From assembly GCA_030605085.1 (NCBI GenBank), contig JAUWBH010000147.1:1-16146 (forward strand): a stretch of DNA of 16,146 bases. The letters are read 5' to 3'. This document shows, piece after piece, positions 1 through 7,359 of this stretch; positions within the stretch are counted from its first letter, which is position 1, and every line of letters starts with the position of its first letter. Source of the DNA: Promethearchaeota archaeon (lineage in GTDB: Archaea; Asgardarchaeota; Lokiarchaeia; Sigynarchaeales; SOKP01). The translations under genes were made by a program, and so were the position numbers. Below the pieces are notes generated by a model. It was not told the DNA's origin. It did not search any database and saw nothing but the letters and a program-made list of their open reading frames with translations.

Positions 1-331
1 TGATAATCCTTAAAGCAGTTTTAGTGCCAATACCTTCGATTTTTATAAATTCTTCCATGCCTTTCGGAAATTCGCTCTTTAATTCTTCTAAATATTTAAG
101 TTGCCCTGTCTCAAGAAATTCTTTTATCCTTGACGCAATACTCTTTCCTACACCGGAAATCTCTTCTAATTCTTCTTTTTTATTGATATCTTCAATATCC
201 TCCGATAACGCTTCGATATTTCGCGCCGCTCGCCTATACGCCATTGGCTTAAATTTAACATCCTTTAATTCTAAAAGCTCCGCTATTTCGTACAAAATCT
301 TGGCAATTTCATAATTCTTAATTTTAACCAT
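1..331 (-). CDS. Family X DNA polymerase, second copy, 5' part only (runs off window)
   Basis: This is the first 110 codons of a second family X polymerase. It starts at ATG 331 and stays open to the window edge, so it may be a complete paralogue or a truncated duplicate. Its product matches residues from the start of the full-length copy at 4232-5911 (copy 2), with about a dozen substitutions and very similar DNA. It covers the N-terminal 8-kDa-like domain and two helix-hairpin-helix motifs, which in this family bind gapped DNA non-specifically. In copy 1 those motifs read ISGVGKS and IEGIGTK, against IPGVGKG and IEGIGPK in copy 2, so they have drifted from consensus. A purine-rich GGGGAG directly precedes the ATG. 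Unlike copy 2, this copy keeps an intact ATG and a lysine at codon 3. Homology is clear; whether a working enzyme continues beyond the edge cannot be seen. Confidence 0.85.
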   Translation of the reverse strand, partial: MVKIKNYEIAKILYEIAELLELKDVKFKPMAYRRAARNIEALSEDIEDINKKEELEEISGVGKSIASRIKEFLETGQLKYLEELKSEFPKGMEEFIKIEGIGTKTALRII

Positions 332-462
332 CTCCCCTTTTGAAATATCGATTCTCATCACTTTAAAAATTATAGGTGTTGGAACTGTTCTAGCTACACC
401 TTCTAAAACTATAGAGATTCCATATTACAGTATAATATTTATCATAATTATTGTATTTTCTT

Positions 463-1170
463 CTATATTCTTTTTCTTTTGTGAATTCTTTTTCTTTTAA
501 CCTCCTTAATAAACCTTGGAAGATCACCATATCCTTCTCTTATTCCCATCCAAAATAAACTTAAATATACTATTATAAATGATATCCATAATAACCAAAA
601 ATTAATGTTCAGAAAGGTTGTAATGATTAGATGCAATAAATATTGAATTAAGTTTATAGGCATCCCAATCAAATGTGTTATTGCCCGCTTATTGAAATTT
701 GACTGTAAATAGGATGAATATTCAATATCCAACGTTGGTTGTAATCTATAAATACCCCACCCGTTAAATTTAATCTTAAATGCGCGCGCAACAATAATAT
801 GGGATAACTCATGAGGCCCTTCCATGATTAAAAATATGAAGATAACCCATAATATAAACCCAATCCAATATAATAATCCAGTTGGTTTTAAAGGGGCGGT
901 TCGACTAAATATAAAAAAATCAAACCACCATATCCACGCAAGTATCCCAAGAATAAATGTTAATACTCCTAATAAGACCCCGCTTCGAATTGAATATAAT
1001 TTCCAAGGACTGTTTTCTGCCTTAATCTTTCCAAATTTTTCTGCTAATTCTTTTGGAACACGCTCATATTTAACCTTAGCTTCATGGACTAACTTCCAAA
1101 ATTCCCTCTTTTCATCAGGACTTAATTGACCCTTCTTTTGCAATTCGTCAAGTTTATTATTTAAGGCCAT
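463..1170 (-). CDS. Multi-pass membrane HExxH metalloprotease-like protein
   Basis: The 235-residue protein has a charged, soluble N-terminus (about 1-60), then hydrophobic segments near 63-88, 99-116, 165-190 and 193-212, and a very basic tail. The motif GPHELSH (H120, E121, H124) lies at the end of the second hydrophobic segment. This is the HExxH zinc-binding signature of membrane metalloproteases of the M50/site-2 type and of the related DUF3267-like families. A third metal ligand is not obvious; D216 in GYGDLP and the GMPINL segment (169-174) are candidates. It would sit in the cytoplasmic membrane and cleave substrates in or near the bilayer, but the substrate is unknown. It stands alone, reads leftward, and has no clear SD before its ATG. 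It lies within the interval bounded by the two polymerase copies. The membrane metal-site assignment is fairly safe, the exact family less so. Confidence 0.65.
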   Translation of the reverse strand: MALNNKLDELQKKGQLSPDEKREFWKLVHEAKVKYERVPKELAEKFGKIKAENSPWKLYSIRSGVLLGVLTFILGILAWIWWFDFFIFSRTAPLKPTGLLYWIGFILWVIFIFLIMEGPHELSHIIVARAFKIKFNGWGIYRLQPTLDIEYSSYLQSNFNKRAITHLIGMPINLIQYLLHLIITTFLNINFWLLWISFIIVYLSLFWMGIREGYGDLPRFIKEVKRKRIHKRKRI

Positions 1171-1385
1171 TTTGGGTTTTAAATCTCTAATTATATGATT
1201 TTAACTCATAATTCTAAAAATAGGACGATCATTTAATTATTTATTAATCTCGTGATCTTAAATCAAATCTTTTTTATGATTTATCATAAAAAAGATAATA
1301 AGATAATAATATCTTTCTTTAATTGCTCAATTAAATGAACAGTCTTTTAAAGATAAAAATTTGTTTATATTAAAAGTATGCAATT

Positions 1386-1475
1386 TTAAATTTCTCTTGC
1401 GATTTCATTAAGAATTTCAGCTCGAAATAATAATCCGAGTGATTTTATTAAATCCTTCACTATATTCAATTTCAT
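1386..1475 (-). CDS. Possible 29-residue peptide after the PIN toxin
   Basis: An ATG follows the TAG stop of the PIN-domain gene with no gap, and opens a 29-codon frame ending in TAA. The product would be an amphipathic, helix-prone peptide starting MKLNIVKDLIKSLG. It has no recognised domain. Immediate adjacency to the toxin would allow translational coupling. A frame this short can arise by chance in AT-rich DNA, so it is listed only as a possibility; it could also be the trimmed remnant of a downstream gene. Confidence 0.2.
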   Translation of the reverse strand: MKLNIVKDLIKSLGLLFRAEILNEIAREI

Positions 1476-1892
1476 CTATCTATCTATGCCAACCTTATCT
1501 ATGATTTCTTCAGTCGTCAGTATTTCAACCAAATCTTGCTGTTCTTTTAATTTTTTATCATTCGACCAAAACTTTGAGTTAAATGCTAAGGAAAGCGCTA
1601 AATAAATAGTATCTTTTGGATCTGGAGAGATCTCCTTCGCTTGTTTTAAAAATGGGTCAATCTCTTTTTTAGGGATAATTTTAATTTTCTGCTTTAATAA
1701 ATTATAAAAATCCTTAAAATTTTCTTTAGTTCTATGAGTTTTATTTAATAAATAATCTTCATATTTAGCAAATTCCTCAAAAAGAAACTCTGGTGCATAA
1801 AATTTGAGTTTATTATTAAGTAATAACTTTGCTGTTGAGCTATCTTTTATCAATGCTGCAAATAATATATTGGCATCGATGATTAATCTCAT
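1476..1892 (-). CDS. vapC: VapC-like PIN-domain ribonuclease toxin
   Basis: The 138-residue protein is a PIN-domain nuclease, a Mg2+-dependent RNase fold in which clustered acidic residues hold the metal. It opens with MRLIIDANIL (D6), has E39/E40 in FLFEEF, the paired acids D91 and D94 in PDPKDTIYLALSL, and D112 in SNDKKL; these are the usual four acidic positions. VapC toxins cut tRNA or rRNA and stop growth when the partner antitoxin is lost. The start ATG shares one base with the TAA stop of the upstream antitoxin (TAATG), the classic translationally coupled VapBC arrangement. The target RNA cannot be told from sequence. The PIN fold and the toxin-antitoxin assignment are well supported by motif and context. 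Confidence 0.88.
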   Translation of the reverse strand: MRLIIDANILFAALIKDSSTAKLLLNNKLKFYAPEFLFEEFAKYEDYLLNKTHRTKENFKDFYNLLKQKIKIIPKKEIDPFLKQAKEISPDPKDTIYLALSLAFNSKFWSNDKKLKEQQDLVEILTTEEIIDKVGIDR

Positions 1893-2119
1893 TACTTTTC
1901 GACCTTATATCGTTTAGCCAATAACATATTTACTTCTTGACCCATTTTTGAAGCCTCTTCAGGAGTTAATTCACTATCCATTGTTAACTCTTTTAAAAAG
2001 TTTAATTCTATTATTTTTTGTTTGATCGAGCTTCTTGCAACTTCAGACCAATTGATTTCGGGAAATTTTTCCATTTCCTTTTTCAATTCTGGAGGGATTG
2101 ATAATGTTATGTTTGCCAT
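1892..2119 (-). CDS. vapB: VapB-like ribbon-helix-helix antitoxin
   Basis: The 75-residue protein has an N-terminal ribbon-helix-helix DNA-binding domain at about residues 2-38 (ANITLSIPPELKKEM, then a helix containing WSEVARSSIKQKI). The C-terminal part is acidic and helical and would wrap and neutralise the PIN toxin. RHH antitoxins dimerise, bind palindromes in their own promoter, and repress the operon together with the toxin. Matching palindromes lie about 30-55 bases upstream (2150-2173). The stop codon overlaps the toxin start by one base. The family assignment rests on the RHH pattern plus position next to a PIN gene. Confidence 0.85.
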   Translation of the reverse strand: MANITLSIPPELKKEMEKFPEINWSEVARSSIKQKIIELNFLKELTMDSELTPEEASKMGQEVNMLLAKRYKVEK

Positions 2120-2149
2120 TTTTTTTCATCAAAATTTTTTAACTTTCTT

Positions 2150-2173
2150 ACACATAAAATATGTGTTTACACA
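2150..2173. promoter_or_regulatory. Overlapping palindromes, probable VapB operator
   Basis: Two overlapping dyads are visible: ACACAT (2150-2155) facing ATGTGT (2161-2166), and TGTGT (2162-2166) facing ACACA (2169-2173). They lie 31-54 bases ahead of the antitoxin ATG at 2119. Small TGTGT/ACACA dyads in tandem are the kind of site bound by paired RHH dimers, so this is the likely autoregulatory operator of the toxin-antitoxin operon. The symmetry is seen; the binding is inferred. Confidence 0.55.
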
Positions 2174-2317
2174 AATTAATTTTTCTATAATTCGTTAAAA
2201 ATTCTTATTTTATATTTTTTATAGGAAATAAAAATTATTAAATTTATTTGGAAGTAAGAGTTTTATTGAAGCCCATCCCTTTAAAAGAAAAGATAAACAT
2301 AAAAATAGAAATAAATC

Positions 2318-2325
2318 TTTTTATA
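2318..2325 (+). promoter_or_regulatory. TATA-like box for the ATPase-TOPRIM pair
   Basis: TTTTTATA lies about 50 bases before the preferred ATG at 2374. With the usual archaeal spacing of about 25 bases, transcription would begin near 2345-2350. That is downstream of the possible ATG at 2341 and leaves a short leader containing the AGGAG at 2361-2365. It therefore supports 2374 as the true start of the ATPase. Confidence 0.4.
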
Positions 2326-2373
2326 CATTATTAACAATTAATGGAAATAGATTTTCTTTTAGGAGATATTTTT

Positions 2374-3480
2374 ATGCTTAAAAGGTTGAAAATAAAGAAC
2401 TTTAAAAGTTTAGAAGATGTAGAAATCAAATTTGATAAAAAATTTTATGCGATTATCGGTTGTAATAACTCAGGAAAGACTAATCTGATTGATGCTATTG
2501 ATTTCATTTCACATTTGGCAAAAAATTTACACTTATTCAATATATTAGAGAAAATGGGAGGATTTGATCGGATTCTATATTTTGGAGCAATGAGAAAAAT
2601 AATTAGTTTTGAGCTTGAAATTGAATCTGAAAATGGTATATATTTATATAATATTGAGTTCTCTGATAAATCCATCTTACAAGAAAGATTAATATTAAAT
2701 AATGAACTACAATTAGAAAATCTAGGCGAAGGAAAAGTAAGAACTTATGACAATGTAGAGAATTCTTTTAAAAAATATTCTTTAAGTTCTAAAAATACTG
2801 CGCTAAATCAATTATGGGATTATGAGAGGTATAAACAACTTAGAGAGTTTGCATCAATTCTTAATAAATTCAAAATTTATAGGCTCATACCAACAATGAT
2901 GAGAGAGCCTACTCCTGCGAAGAGAAAATTTGATCCAGAAACTTATGGTGAAAAAATAATTCAAGTCTTCCATTCTATTCTTTCAGAAGATCCTCAAGCT
3001 TATGATGAAATAGTTGAAATAATGAAAACTACTTTTAATGAAATCCAAAATGTGTATTCTACTATTGATGAGAGAGGTTTAACGAATATAGAAATTTTAG
3101 AAAGTAATTTTAATAAAAAGTTTGATATTAAGCAAATATCTGATGGAACTTTAAGATTTTTAGCATATTTAAGCATTATCCATTTACAGAAGAAGTTTAA
3201 GTTATTATGTTTTGAAGAACCAGAATTATATTTACATCCCTCTCTACTTAATAAATTGTTAGATTTAATAAGAAATTTACACACACAAGTAATTATTACA
3301 ACCCATTCTCCCCAAATTTTAAACTTGTTAGAACCTGAAGATTTAATAATCGTATATAAGAGAGATGGGAGTTCTATATTTGAAAAGCTCCCTACAATGC
3401 TAGAAGTAATTAAAAAATTAAATGAAGATGGATTCTTGCTTGGTGAATTATGGACAATGGGTGAATTTGATAGTACCTAA
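2374..3480 (+). CDS. OLD/AAA_21-type ATPase (SMC-like ATP-binding protein)
   Basis: The 368-residue protein is a complete ABC/SMC-like ATPase of the AAA_15/AAA_21 class. It begins MLKRLKIKNFKSLEDVEI, the typical first strands. Walker A is GCNNSGKTN at about residues 29-37, the signature ISDGTLRFL starts near 255, Walker B is LLCFEEPE near 277-284, and an H-loop THSP lies near 310-313. Such proteins dimerise around ATP and control a partner nuclease or sense invading DNA. I chose ATG 2374 because AGGAG lies eight bases before it and the homologous part starts there; an in-frame ATG at 2341 would add eleven residues. The 3' end overlaps the following TOPRIM-like gene in another frame, so the two are co-translated. 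A role in anti-phage defence is inferred from this pairing and from the neighbouring toxin-antitoxin genes. Confidence 0.85.
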   Translation: MLKRLKIKNFKSLEDVEIKFDKKFYAIIGCNNSGKTNLIDAIDFISHLAKNLHLFNILEKMGGFDRILYFGAMRKIISFELEIESENGIYLYNIEFSDKSILQERLILNNELQLENLGEGKVRTYDNVENSFKKYSLSSKNTALNQLWDYERYKQLREFASILNKFKIYRLIPTMMREPTPAKRKFDPETYGEKIIQVFHSILSEDPQAYDEIVEIMKTTFNEIQNVYSTIDERGLTNIEILESNFNKKFDIKQISDGTLRFLAYLSIIHLQKKFKLLCFEEPELYLHPSLLNKLLDLIRNLHTQVIITTHSPQILNLLEPEDLIIVYKRDGSSIFEKLPTMLEVIKKLNEDGFLLGELWTMGEFDST

Positions 3481-4024
3481 AAACATCAGAATTCTTTGTG
3501 AAGGCATTAGCGACTTAGAGTCCTTAAAAGAGATTTTTATAAAAGAGAATATAAGAACTAAAATTATAAAATTTGATTCAAGATCTCGTCTATTAAAAAA
3601 AATGAATAATTACATCCAAGTTTTTAATGGAATTGTTGATTTCTTTATTATTTTAGTTGATTCACATTGCACAAATCCATCAAAAACCTATAATGAAGTA
3701 TCTAATCAGATAGTACCTTATAATAGAGATAAAATAAGAATCCATGTAATTGAGCATGCACTTGAATCTTGGTTTTTAGCGGAAGAAAATGCTATAAAAA
3801 CAAGATTTAGAATTAATTTTAAGGCAATCCCTAATCCCGAATCAATATGTAAACCAGATGAGACTTTAAAAGATTTGATAAGAAGGTCAGGAACAATAAG
3901 ATATCGAAAATCAGTTCATGCTAAGGCCATTTCAAAATTATTAAATACGGAAGATTTAAAGTATAAAAGCGAGAATTTTAATTCTTTCATTGAATTAATT
4001 CATCAAACTCAACAAGATAATTAA
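3461..4024 (+). CDS. TOPRIM-like DUF4276-type protein, partner of the ATPase
   Basis: The protein has about 187 residues if GTG 3461 is the start. The frame is open from ATG 3422 and ATG 3428 (up to 200 residues), and no start has a clear SD. Near its N-terminus it has RILCEGISDLESL, with the glutamate expected for a TOPRIM first motif. FFIILVDSH follows as the second acidic motif, and HALESWFLAEE resembles the conserved A-L-E-x-W-x-L-A segment of DUF4276 proteins. TOPRIM nucleases need metal-binding acids; here the second motif reads D-S-H where D-x-D is usual, so activity may be altered. The start lies inside the ATPase gene, giving a tightly coupled pair. ATPase-plus-TOPRIM pairs occur in defence systems such as PARIS (AriA/AriB) and RloAB-like modules. 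The family call is a sequence-pattern judgement; the function is inferred. Confidence 0.62.
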   Translation: MNLIVPKNIRILCEGISDLESLKEIFIKENIRTKIIKFDSRSRLLKKMNNYIQVFNGIVDFFIILVDSHCTNPSKTYNEVSNQIVPYNRDKIRIHVIEHALESWFLAEENAIKTRFRINFKAIPNPESICKPDETLKDLIRRSGTIRYRKSVHAKAISKLLNTEDLKYKSENFNSFIELIHQTQQDN

Positions 4025-4231
4025 TCACCTCGGGGAAATAAGAAGATCTAAGAAGCCTGAATTATTATAGGATATTAATCTTGAATAAAAATTCTAATTA
4101 TATATAAATTATATTTTATTAGTAAGAGGTTTTAGAAAACCAGATGGATTACAGTTTATTGATGGTTAAAAATGACATCAAACCATTTAAAGGTTGGAAA
4201 AATCAACTTTTACTCGAATTTTAAAATAGGA

Positions 4232-5911
4232 CTATAATCCCTTTTTTAGATCTTTTAGAGACAATGCGTTTATAACATGTTCCCTTTCCAACCATCCTCT
4301 TCGTGCTGTCGATATTCCGAACTCCATGAAGTTTAATTGGTCTGCGCTATGAGCGTCTGTTCCTATTGAAAATTGTAAATTATGACTGCGTGCCTTGAAA
4401 CAATTTAAATCTGAAAGATCAAGACGGTCAGGAAACGCATTAATTTCCATAAAAACGCCTAATTCTGAAGCGGCTTCAAAAATTTTTAAAAGATTGAGTT
4501 GTAAAGGAGATCTTTTATTTATTATCCGTCCCGTTGGATGCCCTAATATGTTCACATAATCGTTATGGATTGCCTTTAATACCCGTTCTGTAATCGTTTT
4601 CTCATCCTGTTTGAATCCCGAGTGAACGCTCGCAATAACTACATCTAAGTCTTGTAGAACAGCATTTCTTATATCTAGTTGGCCTTTAGCATCAATATTT
4701 AATTCAATTCCCGAAAGAACAGTAAAATTTTCGATTTTTCGATTTACATGTTCAATTTCTTTTAATTGTTTGCGAATATCTCCCTCCGATAAACTTCGTA
4801 CGATTTGTAATCCGCGGGCATGATCACAAATGGCAATATATTCGTAATCCAGCTTCTTGGCAGCCTCAGCTATTTCTTCTATGGTATTACTGCCATCGCT
4901 CCATACAGTATGAACGTGAAGATCGCCCTTAATCTGGTCTCGCTTGATTAATTTTGGAAGGAGTTCCTTCTTCGCAGCCTCTATTTCCCCTTGATTCTCG
5001 CGCAATTCAGGTTCTATATACTCTAAATCTAACGCTTTATAGATTTCTTCCTCGTTCTCTCCCGCAATCCTCTCGTTATTTACATTATTAAACAAACCGT
5101 ATTCGTTCAATTTCCAGTTTTTCCTTTTCGCGATTTGCCTAAGCTTTACATCATGGTCTTTCGAACCGGTAAAGTATTGGAGAGCTGAACCATAACTGGA
5201 TTCCTCTACGACCCTCAAATCTACCTGAAGGTTATTATCAAGAATTACCGTGCATCTCGATTCGCCCTCCACGGGAACGCTCTTTATATTTTTCAAATCT
5301 GCAAAAAATTTAATAACTTGTTGCGGTTCTCTAGAGGCTACCAAAATATCTATATCCCGTACAGTCTCGTTCCTTCTCCTTATAGAACCTGCTACACTAA
5401 CTTTCTGGATAATATCTAATTGTTTTAACTTTTCTTCAAGAGATTTTGCAATAGGTAAAATATCTCCCAATAGAAATTTACCTTTTGAGGCTTTATATAA
5501 TTCAATGCCTCGTAATATGCTCTCTTCCTTTTTTACTCCAAATCCGTACAATTCACTGAGTTTTCCCTGCTTGATGGCTAACTCCAACTCTTCAATCGTG
5601 TTAACTTTAAGCTCTTTAATAATCCTTAAAGCAGTTTTAGGGCCAATACCCTCTATTTTTATGAATTCTTCCATGCCTTCCGGAAATTCGCTCCTTAATT
5701 CTTCTAAATATTTAAGTTGCCCTGTTTCGAGAAATTCTTTTATCCTTGACGCAATACCCTTTCCTACTCCGGGAATTTCTTCTAATTCGTCTTTTTTGTA
5801 AATATCTTCAATATCCTCCGATAACGCTTCGATGTTTCGCGCCGCCCGCCTATACGCCATTGGCTTAAATTGAACATTCATTAAATCTAAAAGTTCGGCG
5901 ATTTCGTACAA
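4232..5911 (-). CDS. polX: Family X DNA polymerase with PHP domain (PolX), disrupted ancestral start
   Basis: The 559-residue reading frame has the full bacterial/archaeal PolX order. Helix-hairpin-helix motifs are IPGVGKG (46-52) and IEGIGPK (86-92). The Pol-beta palm has AGSIRRR (174-180), the catalytic pair D186 and D188 in VRDIDILV, and a third aspartate D231. A C-terminal PHP domain carries H332, H334, D339, H364, E403, H430, H458, D519 and H521, so its metal site looks complete. PolX fills short gaps in base-excision repair, and the PHP domain gives 3'-5' exonuclease or AP-site processing. The related copy at the left edge starts twelve codons earlier with ATG GTT AAA; here the same place reads ATG GTC TAA. 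Translation must therefore begin downstream, most plausibly at TTG 5911, or at an unusual ATT. All catalytic residues are kept, which argues for function. Confidence 0.92.
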   Translation of the reverse strand: MYEIAELLDLMNVQFKPMAYRRAARNIEALSEDIEDIYKKDELEEIPGVGKGIASRIKEFLETGQLKYLEELRSEFPEGMEEFIKIEGIGPKTALRIIKELKVNTIEELELAIKQGKLSELYGFGVKKEESILRGIELYKASKGKFLLGDILPIAKSLEEKLKQLDIIQKVSVAGSIRRRNETVRDIDILVASREPQQVIKFFADLKNIKSVPVEGESRCTVILDNNLQVDLRVVEESSYGSALQYFTGSKDHDVKLRQIAKRKNWKLNEYGLFNNVNNERIAGENEEEIYKALDLEYIEPELRENQGEIEAAKKELLPKLIKRDQIKGDLHVHTVWSDGSNTIEEIAEAAKKLDYEYIAICDHARGLQIVRSLSEGDIRKQLKEIEHVNRKIENFTVLSGIELNIDAKGQLDIRNAVLQDLDVVIASVHSGFKQDEKTITERVLKAIHNDYVNILGHPTGRIINKRSPLQLNLLKIFEAASELGVFMEINAFPDRLDLSDLNCFKARSHNLQFSIGTDAHSADQLNFMEFGISTARRGWLEREHVINALSLKDLKKGL

Positions 5912-5938
5912 AATCTGGGCAATTTCGTAATTCTTAAT

Positions 5939-5947
5939 TTAGACCAT
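5939..5947 (-). other. Ancestral PolX start with stop at codon 3
   Basis: The nine bases read ATG GTC TAA on the minus strand, in frame with the PolX gene. The aligned position in the left-edge copy (331-323) reads ATG GTT AAA. The change of AAA to TAA removes the ATG as a usable start for this copy. What remains is a two-codon upstream frame, with the PolX reading frame open directly after it. Confidence 0.85.
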
Positions 5948-6156
5948 CTCGCTCTTTTACAAAATATCAAGATTACATGAAAAAAATTTAGAAAAATTAA
6001 CTTCCATCGTTTTTTCATCCTTTATTAATTTACAATAGTCTTAAGATAGGATTTAAAATTTTTTATGTTATTATTTAATTAAAGAATTTCATCCAAGCAA
6101 TCGAACAATTAAATCCCCAAAATATAATTAAGAGAAATTAAAAAAATAAGAATTAT

Positions 6157-6285
6157 TCATTCTCCCTCACTCTCTTCCTGGTTACCTTTTTTAACTAATC
6201 TAAATATCTTATAATTCGAATCTAACTCAAAACCCTTTTCATAGCATTCAAACGCTTTATCGTATTCTTTTTTATATGTTTTAAC
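6157..6285 (-). pseudogene. C-terminal remnant of a TPR-repeat protein
   Basis: On the minus strand an open stretch of 42 codons ends at TGA (6157-6159). It contains KAFECYEKGFELDSNYKIF, a good match to the second helix and end of a tetratricopeptide repeat, followed by an acidic tail ending QEESEGE. No start codon or second repeat precedes it; an in-frame stop lies just upstream of the GTT at 6285. It abuts the 3' end of the Cas4-like gene. It looks like the tail of a TPR gene whose front part was lost, possibly by a deletion that brought the nuclease gene next to it. Confidence 0.5.
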
Positions 6286-6305
6286 TCATCTAATCTAGTT
6301 TGTTC

Positions 6306-7106
6306 TTAATCTATATTTTCATTCCAAGCACGACAATTTTGTTTATGCTCACAGTTTAAGCATTTATTCTTGTTATCAGTCAAAGTTGCAGATCTTTCAC
6401 CTTTCCAATACTCAATCGCCCAATCTAAATCTTTCTCTGCCTGAGAGGGTTCAAACTTGTGGATATATACGATGATTTGATTAAATTCTAAAATCATTTC
6501 TCCTTTTTCTAAGAGCAAGTCAAGATCAACCTTTCTTTCTACTTGTGCAGGGATCGACTTCAAGGTTTCAATATCTTGCTTCAGCTCTAAGGGACCTTTA
6601 ATAATGCCATAAAAAAGAATGTTGGTATTAAATCCCATTTCTTTCAGAATTAATCCATATATTCGTGCTTGTACATGCTGATTTGGAAAAATCTTGCGAT
6701 ATTTACTGAACTTGTAATCAAAAATGAAGATAGGGATTCCTTTTCTAAAAACTATATAATCAGGTTTCCCTACGATAAACTCTCCTTTATATTTTATCAT
6801 GAAAGTAGTCTCCAAGATGCTATAGATATCTTTTTTGTGAATATCCTTGATCATTTCCTCGAAATTAACGATGATCGCATCTCTAGACACCTCTTCATGC
6901 AGTTCCGTCCCGGTTATCTTTTCTTCTTTCTCAACTGCGCCGTGAATATAATTAAGCTCTACCTTCTCTTCGCAATATGCTTGACTTGCGATGTCCGATA
7001 CGATCAAGTAAGACCGGTTGAATTTTAAATTCCCGTTTCCTTCAAGGACCTCCCTTAATTCTTCTATGAGAGATATTTGATTATTATATTGAGTTTTCCA
7101 GTCCAA
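6306..7106 (-). CDS. Cas4-like PD-(D/E)XK nuclease with Fe-S cysteines
   Basis: The 266-residue protein carries the hallmarks of the Cas4/DUF83 branch of RecB-type nucleases. A first cysteine (C45) sits in AYCEEKVEL, and histidine H70 in TGTELHEEV. The active-site pair is D116 in VGKPDYIVF and D130-Y-K132 in FIFDYKFSK. A QxxxY motif is at Q146-Y150. A C-terminal cluster KCLNCEHKQNC has C249, C252 and C258. Four cysteines in this layout hold a 4Fe-4S cluster in Cas4 and AddB. Known members are 5'-3' or 3'-5' DNA exonucleases. Translation must start at TTG 7106: an in-frame TAA lies two codons before it, and AGGAAG lies just upstream. No CRISPR array or other cas gene is visible, so this is a stand-alone version probably used in DNA repair or element biology. 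Confidence 0.85.
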   Translation of the reverse strand: MDWKTQYNNQISLIEELREVLEGNGNLKFNRSYLIVSDIASQAYCEEKVELNYIHGAVEKEEKITGTELHEEVSRDAIIVNFEEMIKDIHKKDIYSILETTFMIKYKGEFIVGKPDYIVFRKGIPIFIFDYKFSKYRKIFPNQHVQARIYGLILKEMGFNTNILFYGIIKGPLELKQDIETLKSIPAQVERKVDLDLLLEKGEMILEFNQIIVYIHKFEPSQAEKDLDWAIEYWKGERSATLTDNKNKCLNCEHKQNCRAWNENID

Positions 7107-7359
7107 CGGTTAAACTTCCTTTATTTTATTATTTCTTCAATCGAAATAATATTCAATCAAAATAATAAATTATACTTTTTTATTAATTTTAAATTATATA
7201 GCTCCAAATATTTCCTTGTACAATTCAATTCTTCTTCTTGTTTGACTTAGAAAAATCTACCAAAGAAGAAATCAAACTGCAATATTGGATATAAAACCTC
7301 AGATTATAAAATCTAAAAAATTAGGGATCCCTTTAATTTTTTAAATTTGTATTCCAATT

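Noticed and set aside
24..314. Plus-strand open frame
   Set aside because: Antisense shadow of the left PolX copy; a matching shadow exists at 5250-5801 over the full copy.
824..1129. Plus-strand open frame
   Set aside because: Lies wholly antisense to the membrane metalloprotease-like gene, which has a convincing HExxH motif.
2445..3284. Two minus-strand open frames (2445-2675 and 3000-3284)
   Set aside because: Antisense to the ATPase gene, with no protein-like features.
6669..7028. Plus-strand open frame
   Set aside because: Antisense to the Cas4-like gene.
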